Shown here: in pieces, positions 30,401-39,972 of the stretch
How positions within the stretch are numbered: position 1 is the first letter of the stretch
How the letters are laid out: each line of letters begins with the position of its first letter
Assembly: GCF_023503965.1 (NCBI RefSeq)
Contig: NZ_CP097298.1
Coordinates: 1,691,001 to 1,755,000 of the forward strand
Direction of reading: 5' to 3'
Source: Brevundimonas albigilva
Lineage (GTDB): Bacteria > Pseudomonadota > Alphaproteobacteria > Caulobacterales > Caulobacteraceae
DNA length: 64,000 bases
Notes under the pieces: model-generated
Seen by the model: the letters and a program-made list of their open reading frames with translations, nothing else
The model's database searches: none
Told to the model about the DNA's origin: nothing
Translations under genes and position numbers: made by a program

Positions 30401-30574
30401 CGTCGCCCTTCGGGCGGCCTGAGCGCCATCGTTCCTGCGCTAACGCCCTTCGGGCTGCTTGAGCGCAGTTGTTCCCGCGCTAACGCCCTTCGGGCGGCTT
30501 GAGCGCTTCGCGCCCGTTTCGCGACGCAGCGCAAAATTTCTTGGGCGCTGTCGTCCTTCGGGCTAGTTGAGCCG
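30401..30574 (+). repeat. Tandem 40 bp repeats with GCCCTTCGGGC hairpins upstream of leuS
   Basis: Three units at an exact 40 bp period start at 30401, 30441 and 30481, each with a core of CGCCCTTCGGGC-GGCTTGAGCGC type. A degenerate fourth core lies at 30549-30574. Each core would fold in RNA as a very stable hairpin with a UUCG tetraloop. They fill the gap between the DUF3576 gene and the leuS GTG start. They could cap or attenuate the transcript; no tRNA-like T-box is seen. Confidence 0.8.
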
Positions 30575-30606
30575 GGGCGGCAGCGCCCTTTGACTTCAGG
30601 ACGACC

Positions 30607-33156
30607 GTGGCCCGCTACGAACCCAAGACCGCCGAACCCCGCCAGCAGGCCCGCTGGGCCCAGGCGAACGCCTTCGTCACCCGCGACACCGGCCGACCGA
30701 AATACTATGTCCTTGAAATGTTTCCCTATCCTTCGGGGAACATCCACATGGGCCACGCCCGAAACTATGTGATGGGCGACGTGGTGGCCCGGTCCAAGCG
30801 CGCGCAGGGCTTCGACGTGCTGCATCCGATGGGCTGGGACGCCTTCGGCATGCCGGCCGAGAACGCGGCGATGGAACGCGGCATCCACCCCAAGGGCTGG
30901 ACCTATTCCAACATCGCCACCATGCGCGAGCAGCTGAAGCTGCTGGGCCTGTCGCTGGACTGGTCGCGCGAGTTCGCCACCTGCGACCCCGAATACTACG
31001 GCAAGCAGCAGGCCTGGTTCCTGGAACTGTATCGGCGCGGCCTGGTCTATCGCAAGGACGGCGTCGTCAACTGGGACCCGGTCGACAACACCGTCCTGGC
31101 CAATGAGCAGGTGATCGACGGGCGCGGCTGGCGCTCGGGCGCGGTGGTGGAGAAGCGCAAGCTGAACCAGTGGTTCCTGCGCATCACCGACTACGCCGAC
31201 GACCTGATCGAGGGGTTGAAGACGCTGGACCGCTGGCCCGAGAAGGTCCGGCTGATGCAGGAGAACTGGATCGGCCGCTCCAAGGGGCTGCAGATGACCT
31301 GGGCCTTCGCCGGGCCCGCCCCCGAAGGGTTCGACGCCGGCGTCGAGATCTACACCACCCGCCCCGACACCCTGTTCGGCGCCAGCTTCCTGGGCCTGGC
31401 CCCCGATCACCCCTTGTCGAAACAACTGGCCGAGGCCGATCCGCGCGTCGCCGAGTTCGTCGCCAAATGCCGCGAGGGCGGCACGTCCCAGGCCGACATC
31501 GAACAGGCCGAGAAGATCGGCTGGGACACGGGCCTGAAGGTCCGCCACCCCTTCACCGGCGCCGACGTTCCCGTCTGGATCGCCAACTTCATCCTGTCCG
31601 AATACGGCACGGGCGCCATCTTCGCCTGCCCGGCCCACGACCAGCGCGACCTGGACTTCGCCCGCAAGTACGATCTGCCGGTCATCCCCGTGGTGCGGCC
31701 CGAGGGCGCCGGCGACGACTTCGCCGTGGACGACGAGGCCTATGTCGGCCCGGGGACGATCTTCCATTCCGACTTCCTGGACGGTCTGGACATCGAGGCG
31801 GCCAAGGCCGAGGCGGTGCGCCGCGTCGAGGCGGCGGGAACCGGCCAGGGCGCGACCATCTACCGGCTGCGCGACTGGGGCGTGTCGCGCCAGCGCTACT
31901 GGGGCTGTCCCATCCCGATCATCCACTGCCCGTCGTGCGGCCCGGTGGAGGTTCCCGCCGACCAGCTGCCGGTCGAACTGCCCGAGGACGTCACGTTCGA
32001 CACGCCCGGCAATCCGCTGGATCGGCATCCGACCTGGAAGCACGTCAAATGCCCGTCCTGCGGCGCCGAGGCGACGCGCGAGACCGACACGCTGGACACC
32101 TTCGTCGATTCCAGCTGGTACTTCGCCCGCTTCACCGACCCGAAGGCCGCCCAGCCGATCGACAAGGCCGCCGCCGATCGCTGGCTGCCGGTCGACCAGT
32201 ACATCGGCGGGGTCGAGCACGCGGTGCTGCACCTGCTCTACGCCCGCTTCGTCACCCGCGCGCTCAGCGACGCCGGACTGATGGACGTCAAGGAGCCGTT
32301 CGCCGGCCTGTTCACCCAGGGGATGGTGGTCCACGAGACCTATCGCCGCCCCGACGGCCAGTGGGTCGAACCCACCGACGTCGAACTGAGCAACGACGGC
32401 GGCGTCCGCTCGGCGCGCCAGCGGTCGACCGGCGAGACCCTGACGATCGGCGACATCGAGAAGATGTCCAAGTCCAAGAAGAACGTCGTCGCCCCGGCCG
32501 AAATCCTGGAAAGCCACGGCGTCGACGCCGGCCGCCTGTTCGTCCTGTCCGACAGCCCGCCCGAGCGGGACGTGCAGTGGACGCCCGGCGGGGTGGAAGG
32601 CGCCAGCCGCTTCGTCCAGCGCGCCTGGTCGCTGTTCGACGCCTACGATCCCGCCTTCGCCGGCGAGGACAAGGCCAACGCCGACCTGCTGCGTGAGACG
32701 CATAAGGCCGTCAAGGCCGTGTCAGAGGGGGTCGAGGGCTTCCGCTTCAACTCCGCCATCGCCAAGCTGTACGCCTTCGTCGCCACGATCCGCGACAACG
32801 ACAAGGCCGGCGGCGAGGCGCGGCGTCAGGCCCTGTCGGCGCTGGCCCGGCTGATCGCGCCCTTCACGCCCCACCTGGCCGAGGAATGCTGGAGTCGGTT
32901 GGGCGAGGACGGCATGGTTCTGGACGCGCCGTGGCCCGTGTGGGACGCTGCCCTGGCGGCCGACGACGAGGTGGTCCTGCCCATCCAGATCAACGGCAAG
33001 CGCCGGGCGGAAATCCGCGTGGCGCGCGGCATGGAGCCGTCCGCGGTCGAGGCGCTGGTCCTGGCCGACGAGACGGTCAAGGCGCGGCTGGAGGGTCTGA
33101 GCGTGAAGAAGATCGTCGTGGTCAAGGACCGCATCGTCAATCTGGTGGCCGGCTGA
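30607..33156 (+). CDS. leuS: Leucyl-tRNA synthetase
   Basis: The 849 aa class Ia synthetase starts at a GTG ([18 protein letters not shown]). It has the HIGH-type motif [12 protein letters not shown], the editing CP1 domain ([23 protein letters not shown]), the zinc-knuckle pairs CPSCGPVE and CPSCGAE, and [10 protein letters not shown] (KMSKS loop). It also has the leucine-specific [17 protein letters not shown] block and a C-terminal tRNA-binding tail. It charges leucine to tRNA-Leu in the cytosol. The reading frame is unbroken, and lptE overlaps its last base. Confidence 0.98.
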   Translation: MARYEPKTAEPRQQARWAQANAFVTRDTGRPKYYVLEMFPYPSGNIHMGHARNYVMGDVVARSKRAQGFDVLHPMGWDAFGMPAENAAMERGIHPKGWTYSNIATMREQLKLLGLSLDWSREFATCDPEYYGKQQAWFLELYRRGLVYRKDGVVNWDPVDNTVLANEQVIDGRGWRSGAVVEKRKLNQWFLRITDYADDLIEGLKTLDRWPEKVRLMQENWIGRSKGLQMTWAFAGPAPEGFDAGVEIYTTRPDTLFGASFLGLAPDHPLSKQLAEADPRVAEFVAKCREGGTSQADIEQAEKIGWDTGLKVRHPFTGADVPVWIANFILSEYGTGAIFACPAHDQRDLDFARKYDLPVIPVVRPEGAGDDFAVDDEAYVGPGTIFHSDFLDGLDIEAAKAEAVRRVEAAGTGQGATIYRLRDWGVSRQRYWGCPIPIIHCPSCGPVEVPADQLPVELPEDVTFDTPGNPLDRHPTWKHVKCPSCGAEATRETDTLDTFVDSSWYFARFTDPKAAQPIDKAAADRWLPVDQYIGGVEHAVLHLLYARFVTRALSDAGLMDVKEPFAGLFTQGMVVHETYRRPDGQWVEPTDVELSNDGGVRSARQRSTGETLTIGDIEKMSKSKKNVVAPAEILESHGVDAGRLFVLSDSPPERDVQWTPGGVEGASRFVQRAWSLFDAYDPAFAGEDKANADLLRETHKAVKAVSEGVEGFRFNSAIAKLYAFVATIRDNDKAGGEARRQALSALARLIAPFTPHLAEECWSRLGEDGMVLDAPWPVWDAALAADDEVVLPIQINGKRRAEIRVARGMEPSAVEALVLADETVKARLEGLSVKKIVVVKDRIVNLVAG

Positions 33157-33632
33157 TGCGCCGCGCCCTTCTGGCGCTTCTGCTGGCGGCGCCGCTGGCG
33201 TCGGCCTGCGGCTTCACCCCGCTCTACGCCGATCCGGGCGTGGGCTCGTCGCTGCGGCGCATCGCGGTCGCGACCCAGGACGACCGGCTGGGCTATCGCC
33301 TGCGCGAGCAGCTGGAGGACGCCCTGGCCTGGGACCGCGCCTCCGCCCCCCTCTACCGCCTGGACATCCGGGTCGAGCAGAGCCGTCGCTCGCTGGGCCG
33401 CCGCATCGACGACACCGCCACCCGCTACGAGCTGACGGTCAAGGCGACCTGGACCCTGACGCCGGCCTCGGGCGGGACCCCGATGACCGGGACCGAGACG
33501 GTGACCACCACCTACGCCGCCGCCGACCAGCCCTACGCCGCCATCGCGGCCCAGCAGGACGGCGAGGAACGCGCCGCCTCCGAACTGGCCCGCCTGATCC
33601 GCCTGGACCTGATGCAGGCCCTGGCCCAATGA
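33156..33632 (+). CDS. lptE: LPS assembly lipoprotein LptE
   Basis: The 158 aa protein has a lipoprotein signal with cleavage before the cysteine in LASACGFTPLYAD, the classical LptE opening. A beta-alpha-beta body with YRLREQLEDAL and RYELTVKATWTL, and a helical C-terminus (AAIAAQQDGEERAASELARLIRLDL) follow. LptE plugs the LptD barrel and helps insert lipopolysaccharide in the outer membrane. Its start overlaps the leuS stop by one base. The leuS-lptE-holA order is the standard alphaproteobacterial arrangement. Confidence 0.92.
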   Translation: MRRALLALLLAAPLASACGFTPLYADPGVGSSLRRIAVATQDDRLGYRLREQLEDALAWDRASAPLYRLDIRVEQSRRSLGRRIDDTATRYELTVKATWTLTPASGGTPMTGTETVTTTYAAADQPYAAIAAQQDGEERAASELARLIRLDLMQALAQ

Positions 33633-33634
33633 TC

Positions 33635-33770
33635 CTCCCCGCGCAGCGGGGGAGGGGGACCACGGAGTGGTGGAGGGGGCGACCCCGGACTTGGTGTGCG
33701 CCTTTCCCCCTCCACCGCCTGCGGCGGTCCCCCTCCCCCGTTCTGCTGCGCTTCTCGGGGAGGATCTCAT
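33635..33770. repeat. Inverted repeat in the lptE-holA spacer
   Basis: The outer caps GATCCTCCCCG... and ...CGGGGAGGATC are inverted copies. Inside them, GGGGGAGGGGGACC (about 33650-33663) pairs with the GGTCCCCCTCCCCC segment at 33727-33740, and GTGGAGGGGG with CCCCCTCCAC. It is a member of the GGGAGGG-type dispersed repeats, related in style to 22595-22771. It fills the spacer up to the holA start. Confidence 0.65.
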
Positions 33771-34821
33771 GATCCTCTCCAAACGCCCCGAGATCGACCG
33801 GTTCCTGAAGGCGCCCGATCCGGCGATCCGGGCGGCGGTGATCCACGGCAAGGACCGCTCGGGCGTCGCCGAACGCGCCGAGATCCTGTGCCGCACGGTC
33901 ACGCCCGACCTGAACGACCCGTTCAACGTCACCGTCCTGACCGACAGCGACATCGACGGCGACGAGACCCGGCTGGAAGAAGCGCTGACGGCGCTGTCGA
34001 TGATGGGCGGCCGGCGTCTGGTGCGGGTGCGCCTGTCGACCTTCAAGGCCGGGGTGGACAAGGCGGTCGCGGCGGCGGTGAAGATCCACGCCGAGGGCGG
34101 CTACAATCCCGACGCCCTGCTGGTGGTCGAGGCCGACCAGCTGGGCCGCGAATCCGCCCTTCGCAAGACCGCCGAGAAGGAAACGGGGGCCGTCGGAATC
34201 GTCTGCTACGAGGACGAGACCGGCGACGTCGCCCGCATGGTCCGCGAGGCCCTGGCGGCCGACAAGGTGGGCCTGACCTCCGACGCCCTGGACCGGTTCG
34301 TCGCCCGCCTGCCCCGAGAGCGCGGCCTGATGCGCCAGGAGATCGAGCGCCTGGCCCTGTTCGTGGGCCCCGGCTCGGGCCGCAGCATCGACCTGGACGA
34401 GTTGGAGACCCATCTGGGCGTGGAGCCGGACGCCTCCCTGTCGGATGCGGCGCTCCAGGCCTTCGGCGCCCGGCCCGGCCCGGCCCAGTCGGCCCTCAGG
34501 CGCGCCTTCGCCGAGGGCGAATCCTCGGTCCTGGCCGTGCGGTCCGCCGCGATTCACCTGGGAAAGCTCAGGCGGATCAATATCTTGCAGGCCAACGGCG
34601 CGAACGCCAAGGAGGCCGCCAAGGCCGCCGGCGTGTTCTGGAAACAGGAGGCCGAAATACTGCGCCAGGCCCGGTCCTGGCGGCTGGAGGCGCTGGACGA
34701 GACGCTCGACAGCATCAACGCCGCGGACGTGGCGACCAAGACGACCGGAACGCCCGATCAGCTGATCGCCGAGCGCCTGCTGCTGGAAATCGCCGGCAAA
34801 GCGCGCCGACTGGGGCTCTAG
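33769..34821 (+). CDS. holA: DNA polymerase III subunit delta
   Basis: The 350 aa protein is the clamp-loader delta subunit. It has AVIHGKDRSGVAERAEIL (P-loop-like strand), FNVTVLTDSDI, LTALSMMGGRRLVRVRLS, LLVVEADQLGRESALRK and the helical middle RLPRERGLMRQEIERLALFVG. The C-terminal collar (LGKLRRINILQANG, WRLEALDETL, IAERLLLEIAG) follows. Delta opens the beta clamp on loading. The ATG at 33769 lies right after the repeat element, with GAGGAT as ribosome-binding sequence. Its stop overlaps by four bases the stop of the convergent small gene. Confidence 0.93.
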   Translation: MILSKRPEIDRFLKAPDPAIRAAVIHGKDRSGVAERAEILCRTVTPDLNDPFNVTVLTDSDIDGDETRLEEALTALSMMGGRRLVRVRLSTFKAGVDKAVAAAVKIHAEGGYNPDALLVVEADQLGRESALRKTAEKETGAVGIVCYEDETGDVARMVREALAADKVGLTSDALDRFVARLPRERGLMRQEIERLALFVGPGSGRSIDLDELETHLGVEPDASLSDAALQAFGARPGPAQSALRRAFAEGESSVLAVRSAAIHLGKLRRINILQANGANAKEAAKAAGVFWKQEAEILRQARSWRLEALDETLDSINAADVATKTTGTPDQLIAERLLLEIAGKARRLGL

Positions 34822-35003
34822 CCGCGCTTCGACGCGCGGCGGAAGGCGGGCTTGTTCAGCGCCGCATTCTGGTGCGCCACGCCCTTCTCGGCGTGCCGGG
34901 CGGGTTTGAACGCGCCCGTGGACGCGGTCGCGCCTCCGGCGCGCTTGGCGGCCAGCGCCTTCTTCATAGCCTCGGCGGTGGGGTTGGCGGGCTTGTCTGT
35001 CAT
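34818..35003 (-). CDS. Small basic hypothetical protein, 61 aa
   Basis: MTDKPANPTAEAMKKALAA is followed by KRAGGATASTGAFKPARHA and a closing FRRASKRG. The protein is lysine/arginine-rich, largely disordered and without membrane segments. Its ATG overlaps the stop of the upstream methyltransferase (ATGA), so it is translationally coupled and forms the end of the parA-parB-methyltransferase operon. Small alanine/lysine proteins of this sort occur in Caulobacterales, but I recognise no family. Nucleic-acid binding is a guess from charge only. Confidence 0.6.
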   Translation of the reverse strand: MTDKPANPTAEAMKKALAAKRAGGATASTGAFKPARHAEKGVAHQNAALNKPAFRRASKRG

Positions 35004-35619
35004 CCGACCACCTTGCCACCGCGCCGCCGTGCAAGCCAGACGGTGGCTCCGCCGCAGTTCCGATCGCTCACGACGTGGCGGCGCACGTCCAGCCCCACAT
35101 CGTCCAGCCCTGTCCGATAGGCATCGAGCGAAAGGCTGCCGTGATAGAGCGGCTCTCCGCGCCACTCGCCGATGGTCTCGCCCTGTTCGGACCCGCTGGT
35201 GAACACGAGCACGCCGCCGGGCCGCAGGTGACGTGCGAAAACCGCGAGCATCGCCGGCTGCGCTTCGGGCGGCAGATGGATCAGGCTATGCCAGGCGATC
35301 ACCCCGTCGAACGTCCGGCCCAGATCGACCCCGCGCATATCGGCCGTGATCCACGTCTGATCAGGGAACCGGCCGCGACACAGATCGATGAGGTCCGGTG
35401 AGACATCGACGCCCACGATCTCGCGGCCCTGTTCGACCAGATAGCGGGCGATCGGCTCTCCCGAGCCGCAGCCGAGGTCGAGAATCCGTCCGCCTTGCGG
35501 GACGTGGGCCAGAAAGGCGTCCAGCCACGATCGTTCGAAGAGGGTCTTGGTCCGATCCGCGTCGAAGTCGCAGGCCCGCCGGGCATAGAGGTCGGCGATC
35601 GCCTCCGCCGGGGCTTCAC
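35000..35619 (-). CDS. Class I SAM-dependent methyltransferase (one frameshift)
   Basis: About 206 aa after joining. Motif I, ILDLGCGSGEPIARYLVEQG, is followed by VGVDVSPDLIDLCRGRFP (motif II acidic residue), DGVIAWHSLIHLP (motif III/IV) and LRPGGVLVFTSG (motif V), typical of small-molecule methyltransferases of the Methyltransf_25/11 type. The start is a GTG at 35619, right after the parB stop. The C run at 35610-35613 must gain one base to join it to the body. The substrate is unknown. It is transcribed with parAB. Confidence 0.78.
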
Positions 35620-35620
35620 C

Positions 35621-36511
35621 TCAGCCGCGCATCAGGCGTCGGCACAGGTCGTCCAGCTGCTCCAGCGAGCCGTAGCGGATGCTCAGTTCGCCCTTGCCGC
35701 CCTTGTCCGCCAGCTGGACCTTCAGTCCCAGGGCGTCGGCCAGATCCTGCTGCAGGGCCGCGACGTCGGCCGCCCCCTCCCCGCCTGCGCCGCCGGCCGC
35801 CGGCCGCGCCCTTGCCGGTTTCGGTCCCTCGACCGCCCGGCGGGCCAGGGCTTCGGTCTCGCGCACGCTCAGGCCGTTGACGAAGGCGATGTCGGCCAGT
35901 TCGGCCGGATCGGGCGTGTTGATCAGCGCCCGCGCGTGGCCGGCCGACAGCTTGCCCTCGCGCACATAGAACAGCACCCGTTCGGGCAGCTGCAGCAAAC
36001 GCATGGTGTTGGCCACGTGGCTGCGGCTCTTGCCGACCACGCCCGCAACGGCGTCCTGGGTGCGGCCGAACCGCTCCATCAGCACGCGATAGGCCTCGGC
36101 CTCTTCCAGCGGGTTCAGGTCGGCGCGCTGGACGTTCTCGACGATGGCGACCTCGAACACCTCGACATCGTCCATCTGGGTGACGATGATCGGCACCTCG
36201 GTCAGGCGCGCGGCCTGGGAGGCGCGCCAGCGGCGTTCGCCGGCGATGATCTGCCAGACCCCCTCCTCGCCCGGCTGGGCCCGCACCAGGATCGGCTGCA
36301 GCACGCCCTTGTCCCGGATCGAGGCGGTCAGTTCCTCCAGATCCTCCTGGCGGAAGGTCTTGCGCGGCTGGTCCGGGTTCGGCTTCAGGCTCTCGATCGG
36401 CGCGCGCTGGACGCCCGCCGGCGCCGGCGTTCCGGCCGCGACCGGCGCCTCGACGTTTTCCCCCATGAGGGCCGACAGTCCGCGCCCCAGGCCTCTTTGT
36501 CGTTCAGCCAA
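35621..36511 (-). CDS. parB: Chromosome partitioning protein ParB
   Basis: The 296 aa protein has the ParA-stimulating N-terminus (RGLGRGLSALMG), the IESLKPNPDQPRKTF ParB box and the CTP-binding motif GERRWRA at residues 91-97. It also has ENVQRADLNPLEEA, the HTH GRTQDAVAGVVGKSRSHVANTMRLL and a C-terminal dimer domain. ParB is a CTP-gated clamp that loads at parS and spreads to form the centromere complex moved by ParA. Four parS-like sites lie within 5 kb upstream on this strand. It follows parA by 28 nt. Confidence 0.97.
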   Translation of the reverse strand: MAERQRGLGRGLSALMGENVEAPVAAGTPAPAGVQRAPIESLKPNPDQPRKTFRQEDLEELTASIRDKGVLQPILVRAQPGEEGVWQIIAGERRWRASQAARLTEVPIIVTQMDDVEVFEVAIVENVQRADLNPLEEAEAYRVLMERFGRTQDAVAGVVGKSRSHVANTMRLLQLPERVLFYVREGKLSAGHARALINTPDPAELADIAFVNGLSVRETEALARRAVEGPKPARARPAAGGAGGEGAADVAALQQDLADALGLKVQLADKGGKGELSIRYGSLEQLDDLCRRLMRG

Positions 36512-36539
36512 GATACTGTTTCCGTTTCTTCTCTTGAGA

Positions 36540-37361
36540 TCAGGCGGCCAGCTGGATGCGCTGGCGCTCGCGCCGCACCACCTCGCGCGCCAGCCGCAGA
36601 TAGGCCTGGCTGCCGGCGCATTTCAGGTCGTAGATCAGCGCCGGCTTGCCGAAGGACGGCGCCTCGGCCACCCGCACATTGCGCGGGATGACGCTGTCGT
36701 AGACCTTGTCGCCGAAGTGGGCGCGCACGTCGTTGGCGACCTGTCCCGAAAGCGCGCTGCGGCGGTCGAACATGGTCAGGACCAGGCCCTGGATCTCCAG
36801 CGCCGGATTCAGGCTGTGGCGGACCATGTCGATGGTGCGCATCAGCTGGCTGAGGCCTTCCAGGGCGAAGAACTCGCACTGCAGCGGCACCAGAACCGCA
36901 TCGGCTGCCGCCATGGCGTTCAGGGTCAGCAGGTTCAGCGACGGCGGGCAGTCGATCAGGACATAGTCATACCCGGTAGGGCCGTCATCGTGGGCGCGAA
37001 GGGCGTCGCGAAGCCGATACGACCGCCGATCCGCCTGGCTCAGCTCGATCTCCACGCCTGACATGTCGGCGTCGGCGGGCACGATCCAGAGGCCGGGCAC
37101 CGAGGTCTGCACGGCCGCATCATCGATGGACCGCTGATCCACCACCACGTCATAGATGGTCACCCGCCGTGTTTCACGTGGAACACCCAGGCCGGTCGAG
37201 GCGTTGCCCTGCGGGTCCATGTCGACGATCAGCACCCGCTCGCCGATGGCGGCCAGCGCCGTGCCCAGGTTGATCGCCGTGGTCGTCTTGCCCACGCCGC
37301 CCTTCTGGTTCGACACGGCCAGGACGCGGGCGGGTTGTTTCTTACGGCCTAGGGCGGACAC
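36540..37361 (-). CDS. parA: Chromosome partitioning ATPase ParA
   Basis: The 273 aa protein has the deviant Walker A motif QKGGVGKTTTAINLG (residues 19-33), the switch I region DMDPQGNASTGLG, Walker B YDYVLIDCPPSLNLLT and ALVPLQCEFFALEGLSQL-type downstream sequence. It binds DNA non-specifically as an ATP dimer and drives segregation of ParB-parS in Caulobacter-type cells. Its start overlaps the end of rsmG by 20 nt. A parS 16-mer (37170-37185) lies inside its coding sequence, in the segment encoding the early GVPRETRR region. Confidence 0.97.
   Translation of the reverse strand: MSALGRKKQPARVLAVSNQKGGVGKTTTAINLGTALAAIGERVLIVDMDPQGNASTGLGVPRETRRVTIYDVVVDQRSIDDAAVQTSVPGLWIVPADADMSGVEIELSQADRRSYRLRDALRAHDDGPTGYDYVLIDCPPSLNLLTLNAMAAADAVLVPLQCEFFALEGLSQLMRTIDMVRHSLNPALEIQGLVLTMFDRRSALSGQVANDVRAHFGDKVYDSVIPRNVRVAEAPSFGKPALIYDLKCAGSQAYLRLAREVVRRERQRIQLAA
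37170..37185. promoter_or_regulatory. parS: parS site 1 (within parA)
   Basis: TGTTTCACGTGGAACA matches the bacterial parS palindrome TGTTTCACGTGAAACA with one difference. It is one of four such 16-mers in 4.4 kb. Confidence 0.85.
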
Positions 37362-37974
37362 GTCGGACCCTCCGGATGCTCACGATACGCCCACGGGGGT
37401 CGCTCTGCGACGGGGCCAGTTCAGCTTCGAATTGCCAGGATTTCCGAGCCTCGATCAACTCGGATTCGGCCTTCTCCCCTTTCAGGAACAGACCTTGTGC
37501 ACCCCTTTCAAAGTAGGGCTGTGCATAACCGAGCAGCTTGTCCAGCGGCGCCACGGCCCGGGCGGTGACGATGTCGCACGTCACGCTCTGCGCCTCCGCC
37601 CGCCCGTTCAGGACCGTGGCCGGAAGGTGCAGCTCGTCGACCACGGACTGAAGGAAGCGGCACCGCTTGCCCAGGCTGTCGACCAGCCAGACGTGGGCGC
37701 CCGGCCGCCCCTTCAGCAGGATGGTCAGGACCACGCCGGGAAACCCCGCCCCTGCCCCCAGGTCGGCCCAGGTCAAGGCGGTCGGCGCGTGGGCCAGCAG
37801 CTGGGCACTGTCCCAGGCGTGGCGGTTCCAGAAGTCGGGCAGGCTGTCAGGCCCCACCAGATTCATCACAGCGTTGGCCTCGACCAACCGCTCGCGGAAA
37901 ATCTCCAGGTCGGCCATCTGGGCGGCCGTGGCCCCGGTCTTCTCTTGGAAGAGCCGCTTCTGCGTCTCCGGCAT
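37342..37974 (-). CDS. rsmG: 16S rRNA (guanine(527)-N7)-methyltransferase RsmG (GidB)
   Basis: The 210 aa protein has the RsmG layout. An N-terminal helix is followed by NLVGPDSLPDFWNRHAWDSAQLL, the SAM motif WADLGAGAGFPGVVLTIL, WLVDSLGKRCRFLQSVVDEL and VTARAVAPLDKLLGYAQPYF. It methylates G527 of 16S rRNA; loss gives low-level streptomycin resistance. It sits in the mnmG-rsmG-parA-parB string: its start overlaps the mnmG stop by one base and its end overlaps parA. Confidence 0.96.
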   Translation of the reverse strand: MPETQKRLFQEKTGATAAQMADLEIFRERLVEANAVMNLVGPDSLPDFWNRHAWDSAQLLAHAPTALTWADLGAGAGFPGVVLTILLKGRPGAHVWLVDSLGKRCRFLQSVVDELHLPATVLNGRAEAQSVTCDIVTARAVAPLDKLLGYAQPYFERGAQGLFLKGEKAESELIEARKSWQFEAELAPSQSDPRGRIVSIRRVRRVRPRP

Positions 37975-39869
37975 CAGGCGGCGACCGAGGGACGCGCGCC
38001 GCGCTTCACATGGGCCAGCAAGGCCGTCAGGGCGCCGGGCGTCATGCCTTCGATCCGGCCCGCCTGCCCCAGGGTCTGGGGCTGGATCCGCGTCAGCTTC
38101 TCGCGGACCTCGCTGGACAGGCCGCCGATGGCTCCATAGTCCAGATCGGCCGGAAGGCGCAGCGCCTCCTCGGTCCGCAACGCCTCGGCATCGATCGCCT
38201 GGCGGTCCAGATAGGCCGCATAGCCGGCGTCGATCTCGACCTGTTCGCGCACCGCGGCGGGCCAGTCCGCGATCGCCGGCAGGGCCGAACCGAAATGATC
38301 CAGCGTCACGCCGGGAAAGGCCAGAAGCTCGCGCATTGTGCGGCGCTTGCCGTCGGCGTTGACCGCAATGCCCAGAGCGACCGCCTCTCCGGGCGTGAAC
38401 CGTGTTTCACGTGAAACGGCGGCGGCCTCGGCCAGAACCGCCGCCTTGGCCTGGAAGCGCTCGCGGCGGGCCGCCGACACGATGTCCAGGTCGATCGCCA
38501 GAGGGGTCAGCCGCTGGTCGGCGTTGTCCGCCCGCAGCGCCAGTCGATACTCGGCCCGGCTGGTGAACATCCGATAGGGCTCGGTCACCCCGCGCGTGAC
38601 CAGGTCATCGATCATCACGCCGATATAGGCCTGGTCGCGGCCCAGAACGACGGGCGTCGACCCCGCCGCCGACCGCGCCGCATTGAGGCCGGCCATCAGC
38701 CCCTGCGCCGCCGCCTCCTCATAGCCGGTCGTGCCGTTGATCTGGCCGGCCAGATAGAGGCCCGGCCGCTTCTTGACCTCCAGCGCCGGGGTCAGTTCGC
38801 GCGGATCCACATAGTCGTATTCGATGGCGTAGCCGTAGCGAAACACCTCCACCGCCTCCAGGCCGGGGATGGTCCGCAGGAAGGCCAGCTGCGTCGCCTC
38901 GCCGACCGAGGTCGAGATGCCATTCGGATAGACGGTCGGATCGTCCAGCCCCTCCGGCTCCAGGAAGATTTGGTGGCTGGTCTTGTCCGCGAAGCGCACC
39001 ACCTTGTCCTCGATAGAGGGACAATAGCGCGGCCCCCGCCCCGACAGCCGCCCGCCATAGACCGCGCTCTCGCCCAGGTTCTCGGCGATGATGCGATGGG
39101 TCTCTTCGGTCGTGTGGGTCACGCCGCAGGCGATCTGAGGAACCGCGATCCGGTCGGTCAAGAAGGAGAAGGCCGACGGCGTCTCGTCGGCCTGCTGCAT
39201 CTCCAGCCGCTCCCAGGCGATGGTACGGCCATCCAGACGCGCCGGCGTGCCCGTCTTCAGCCGACCCATGCTCAGCTGCGCGCCGTGAAGGTCGGCGGCC
39301 AGGCCCGTCGACGGCGCCTCGCCGTGTCGCCCGGCGGGAATGCGCTCGTCGCCCCGATGGATCACCCCGTTCAGGAAGGTGCCGGTCGTCAGGACGACCG
39401 CACCCGCCCGCAGGGTCTCGCCGTCGCCGGTCGTCACGCCGATCACGCGCTCGCCGTCCAGGACCAAGCCCTCGGCGGTTCCGGCCATCAGGGTCAGGTT
39501 CGGCGTCGCGGCCAGTTCGGCCTGCATGGCCTCGCGATAGAGTCGCCGGTCGATCTGGCTGCGCGGCCCGCGTACGGCGGCGCCCTTGGAGCGGTTCAGC
39601 AGACGGAACTGGATGCCCGACACATCGGCCAGCCGTCCCATGATCCCGTCCAGGGCGTCGATCTCGCGCACCAGATGGCCCTTGCCCAAGCCGCCGATGG
39701 CCGGGTTGCACGACATCTCGCCGATGGTTTCCAGCTTCTGGGTCAACAGGACGGTGCGCGCCCCGGCCCGCGCGGAAGCGGCCGCGGCTTCGCAGCCGGC
39801 GTGGCCGCCGCCTATGACGATCACATCGAAGGCGGTTTCAGTGTCGACGAAAGAGCGGGAGGAAGACAT
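37974..39869 (-). CDS. mnmG: tRNA uridine-5-carboxymethylaminomethyl modification enzyme MnmG (GidA)
   Basis: About 631 aa, the family's usual length. The FAD motif [16 protein letters not shown] comes first, then [26 protein letters not shown] with a catalytic cysteine. [12 protein letters not shown], the [34 protein letters not shown] block and a helical C-terminal domain follow. With MnmE it installs the cmnm5 group on wobble U34. I prefer the ATG at 39869; an in-frame ATG at 39935 would add 22 residues not usual for the family. A parS 16-mer lies inside the gene at 38403-38418. Confidence 0.95.
   Translation of the reverse strand: MSSSRSFVDTETAFDVIVIGGGHAGCEAAAASARAGARTVLLTQKLETIGEMSCNPAIGGLGKGHLVREIDALDGIMGRLADVSGIQFRLLNRSKGAAVRGPRSQIDRRLYREAMQAELAATPNLTLMAGTAEGLVLDGERVIGVTTGDGETLRAGAVVLTTGTFLNGVIHRGDERIPAGRHGEAPSTGLAADLHGAQLSMGRLKTGTPARLDGRTIAWERLEMQQADETPSAFSFLTDRIAVPQIACGVTHTTEETHRIIAENLGESAVYGGRLSGRGPRYCPSIEDKVVRFADKTSHQIFLEPEGLDDPTVYPNGISTSVGEATQLAFLRTIPGLEAVEVFRYGYAIEYDYVDPRELTPALEVKKRPGLYLAGQINGTTGYEEAAAQGLMAGLNAARSAAGSTPVVLGRDQAYIGVMIDDLVTRGVTEPYRMFTSRAEYRLALRADNADQRLTPLAIDLDIVSAARRERFQAKAAVLAEAAAVSRETRFTPGEAVALGIAVNADGKRRTMRELLAFPGVTLDHFGSALPAIADWPAAVREQVEIDAGYAAYLDRQAIDAEALRTEEALRLPADLDYGAIGGLSSEVREKLTRIQPQTLGQAGRIEGMTPGALTALLAHVKRGARPSVAA
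38403..38418. promoter_or_regulatory. parS: parS site 2 (within mnmG)
   Basis: TGTTTCACGTGAAACG matches the parS consensus except at the last base. It lies inside the mnmG reading frame. Confidence 0.88.
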
Positions 39870-39940
39870 GGCGCGCACATAGGGCAATTCCGCCCGTTTC
39901 GCCACCTTGTCGGCGCCGGCCACGCCGCGAGACATCCTGA

Positions 39941-39956
39941 TGTTTCACGTGGAACA
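39941..39956. promoter_or_regulatory. parS: parS site 3 (mnmE-mnmG spacer)
   Basis: TGTTTCACGTGGAACA, identical to site 1, sits in the spacer between the mnmE stop and the mnmG start. Confidence 0.85.
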
Positions 39957-39972
39957 TCGGTATGGCCAAGTC

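Noticed and set aside
30401-30574. CRISPR array
   Set aside because: The 40 bp units are contiguous, mutually similar along their whole length and have no unique spacers; no cas genes are present.
30145-32703. Very long open frame antisense to leuS
   Set aside because: It is an artefact of high-GC codon usage: the sense strand encodes a complete, motif-intact LeuS, and the antisense product is repetitive G/A/V/R-rich without any fold. Similar antisense frames over typA, ftsK, gdhB and the peptidases were dropped for the same reason.
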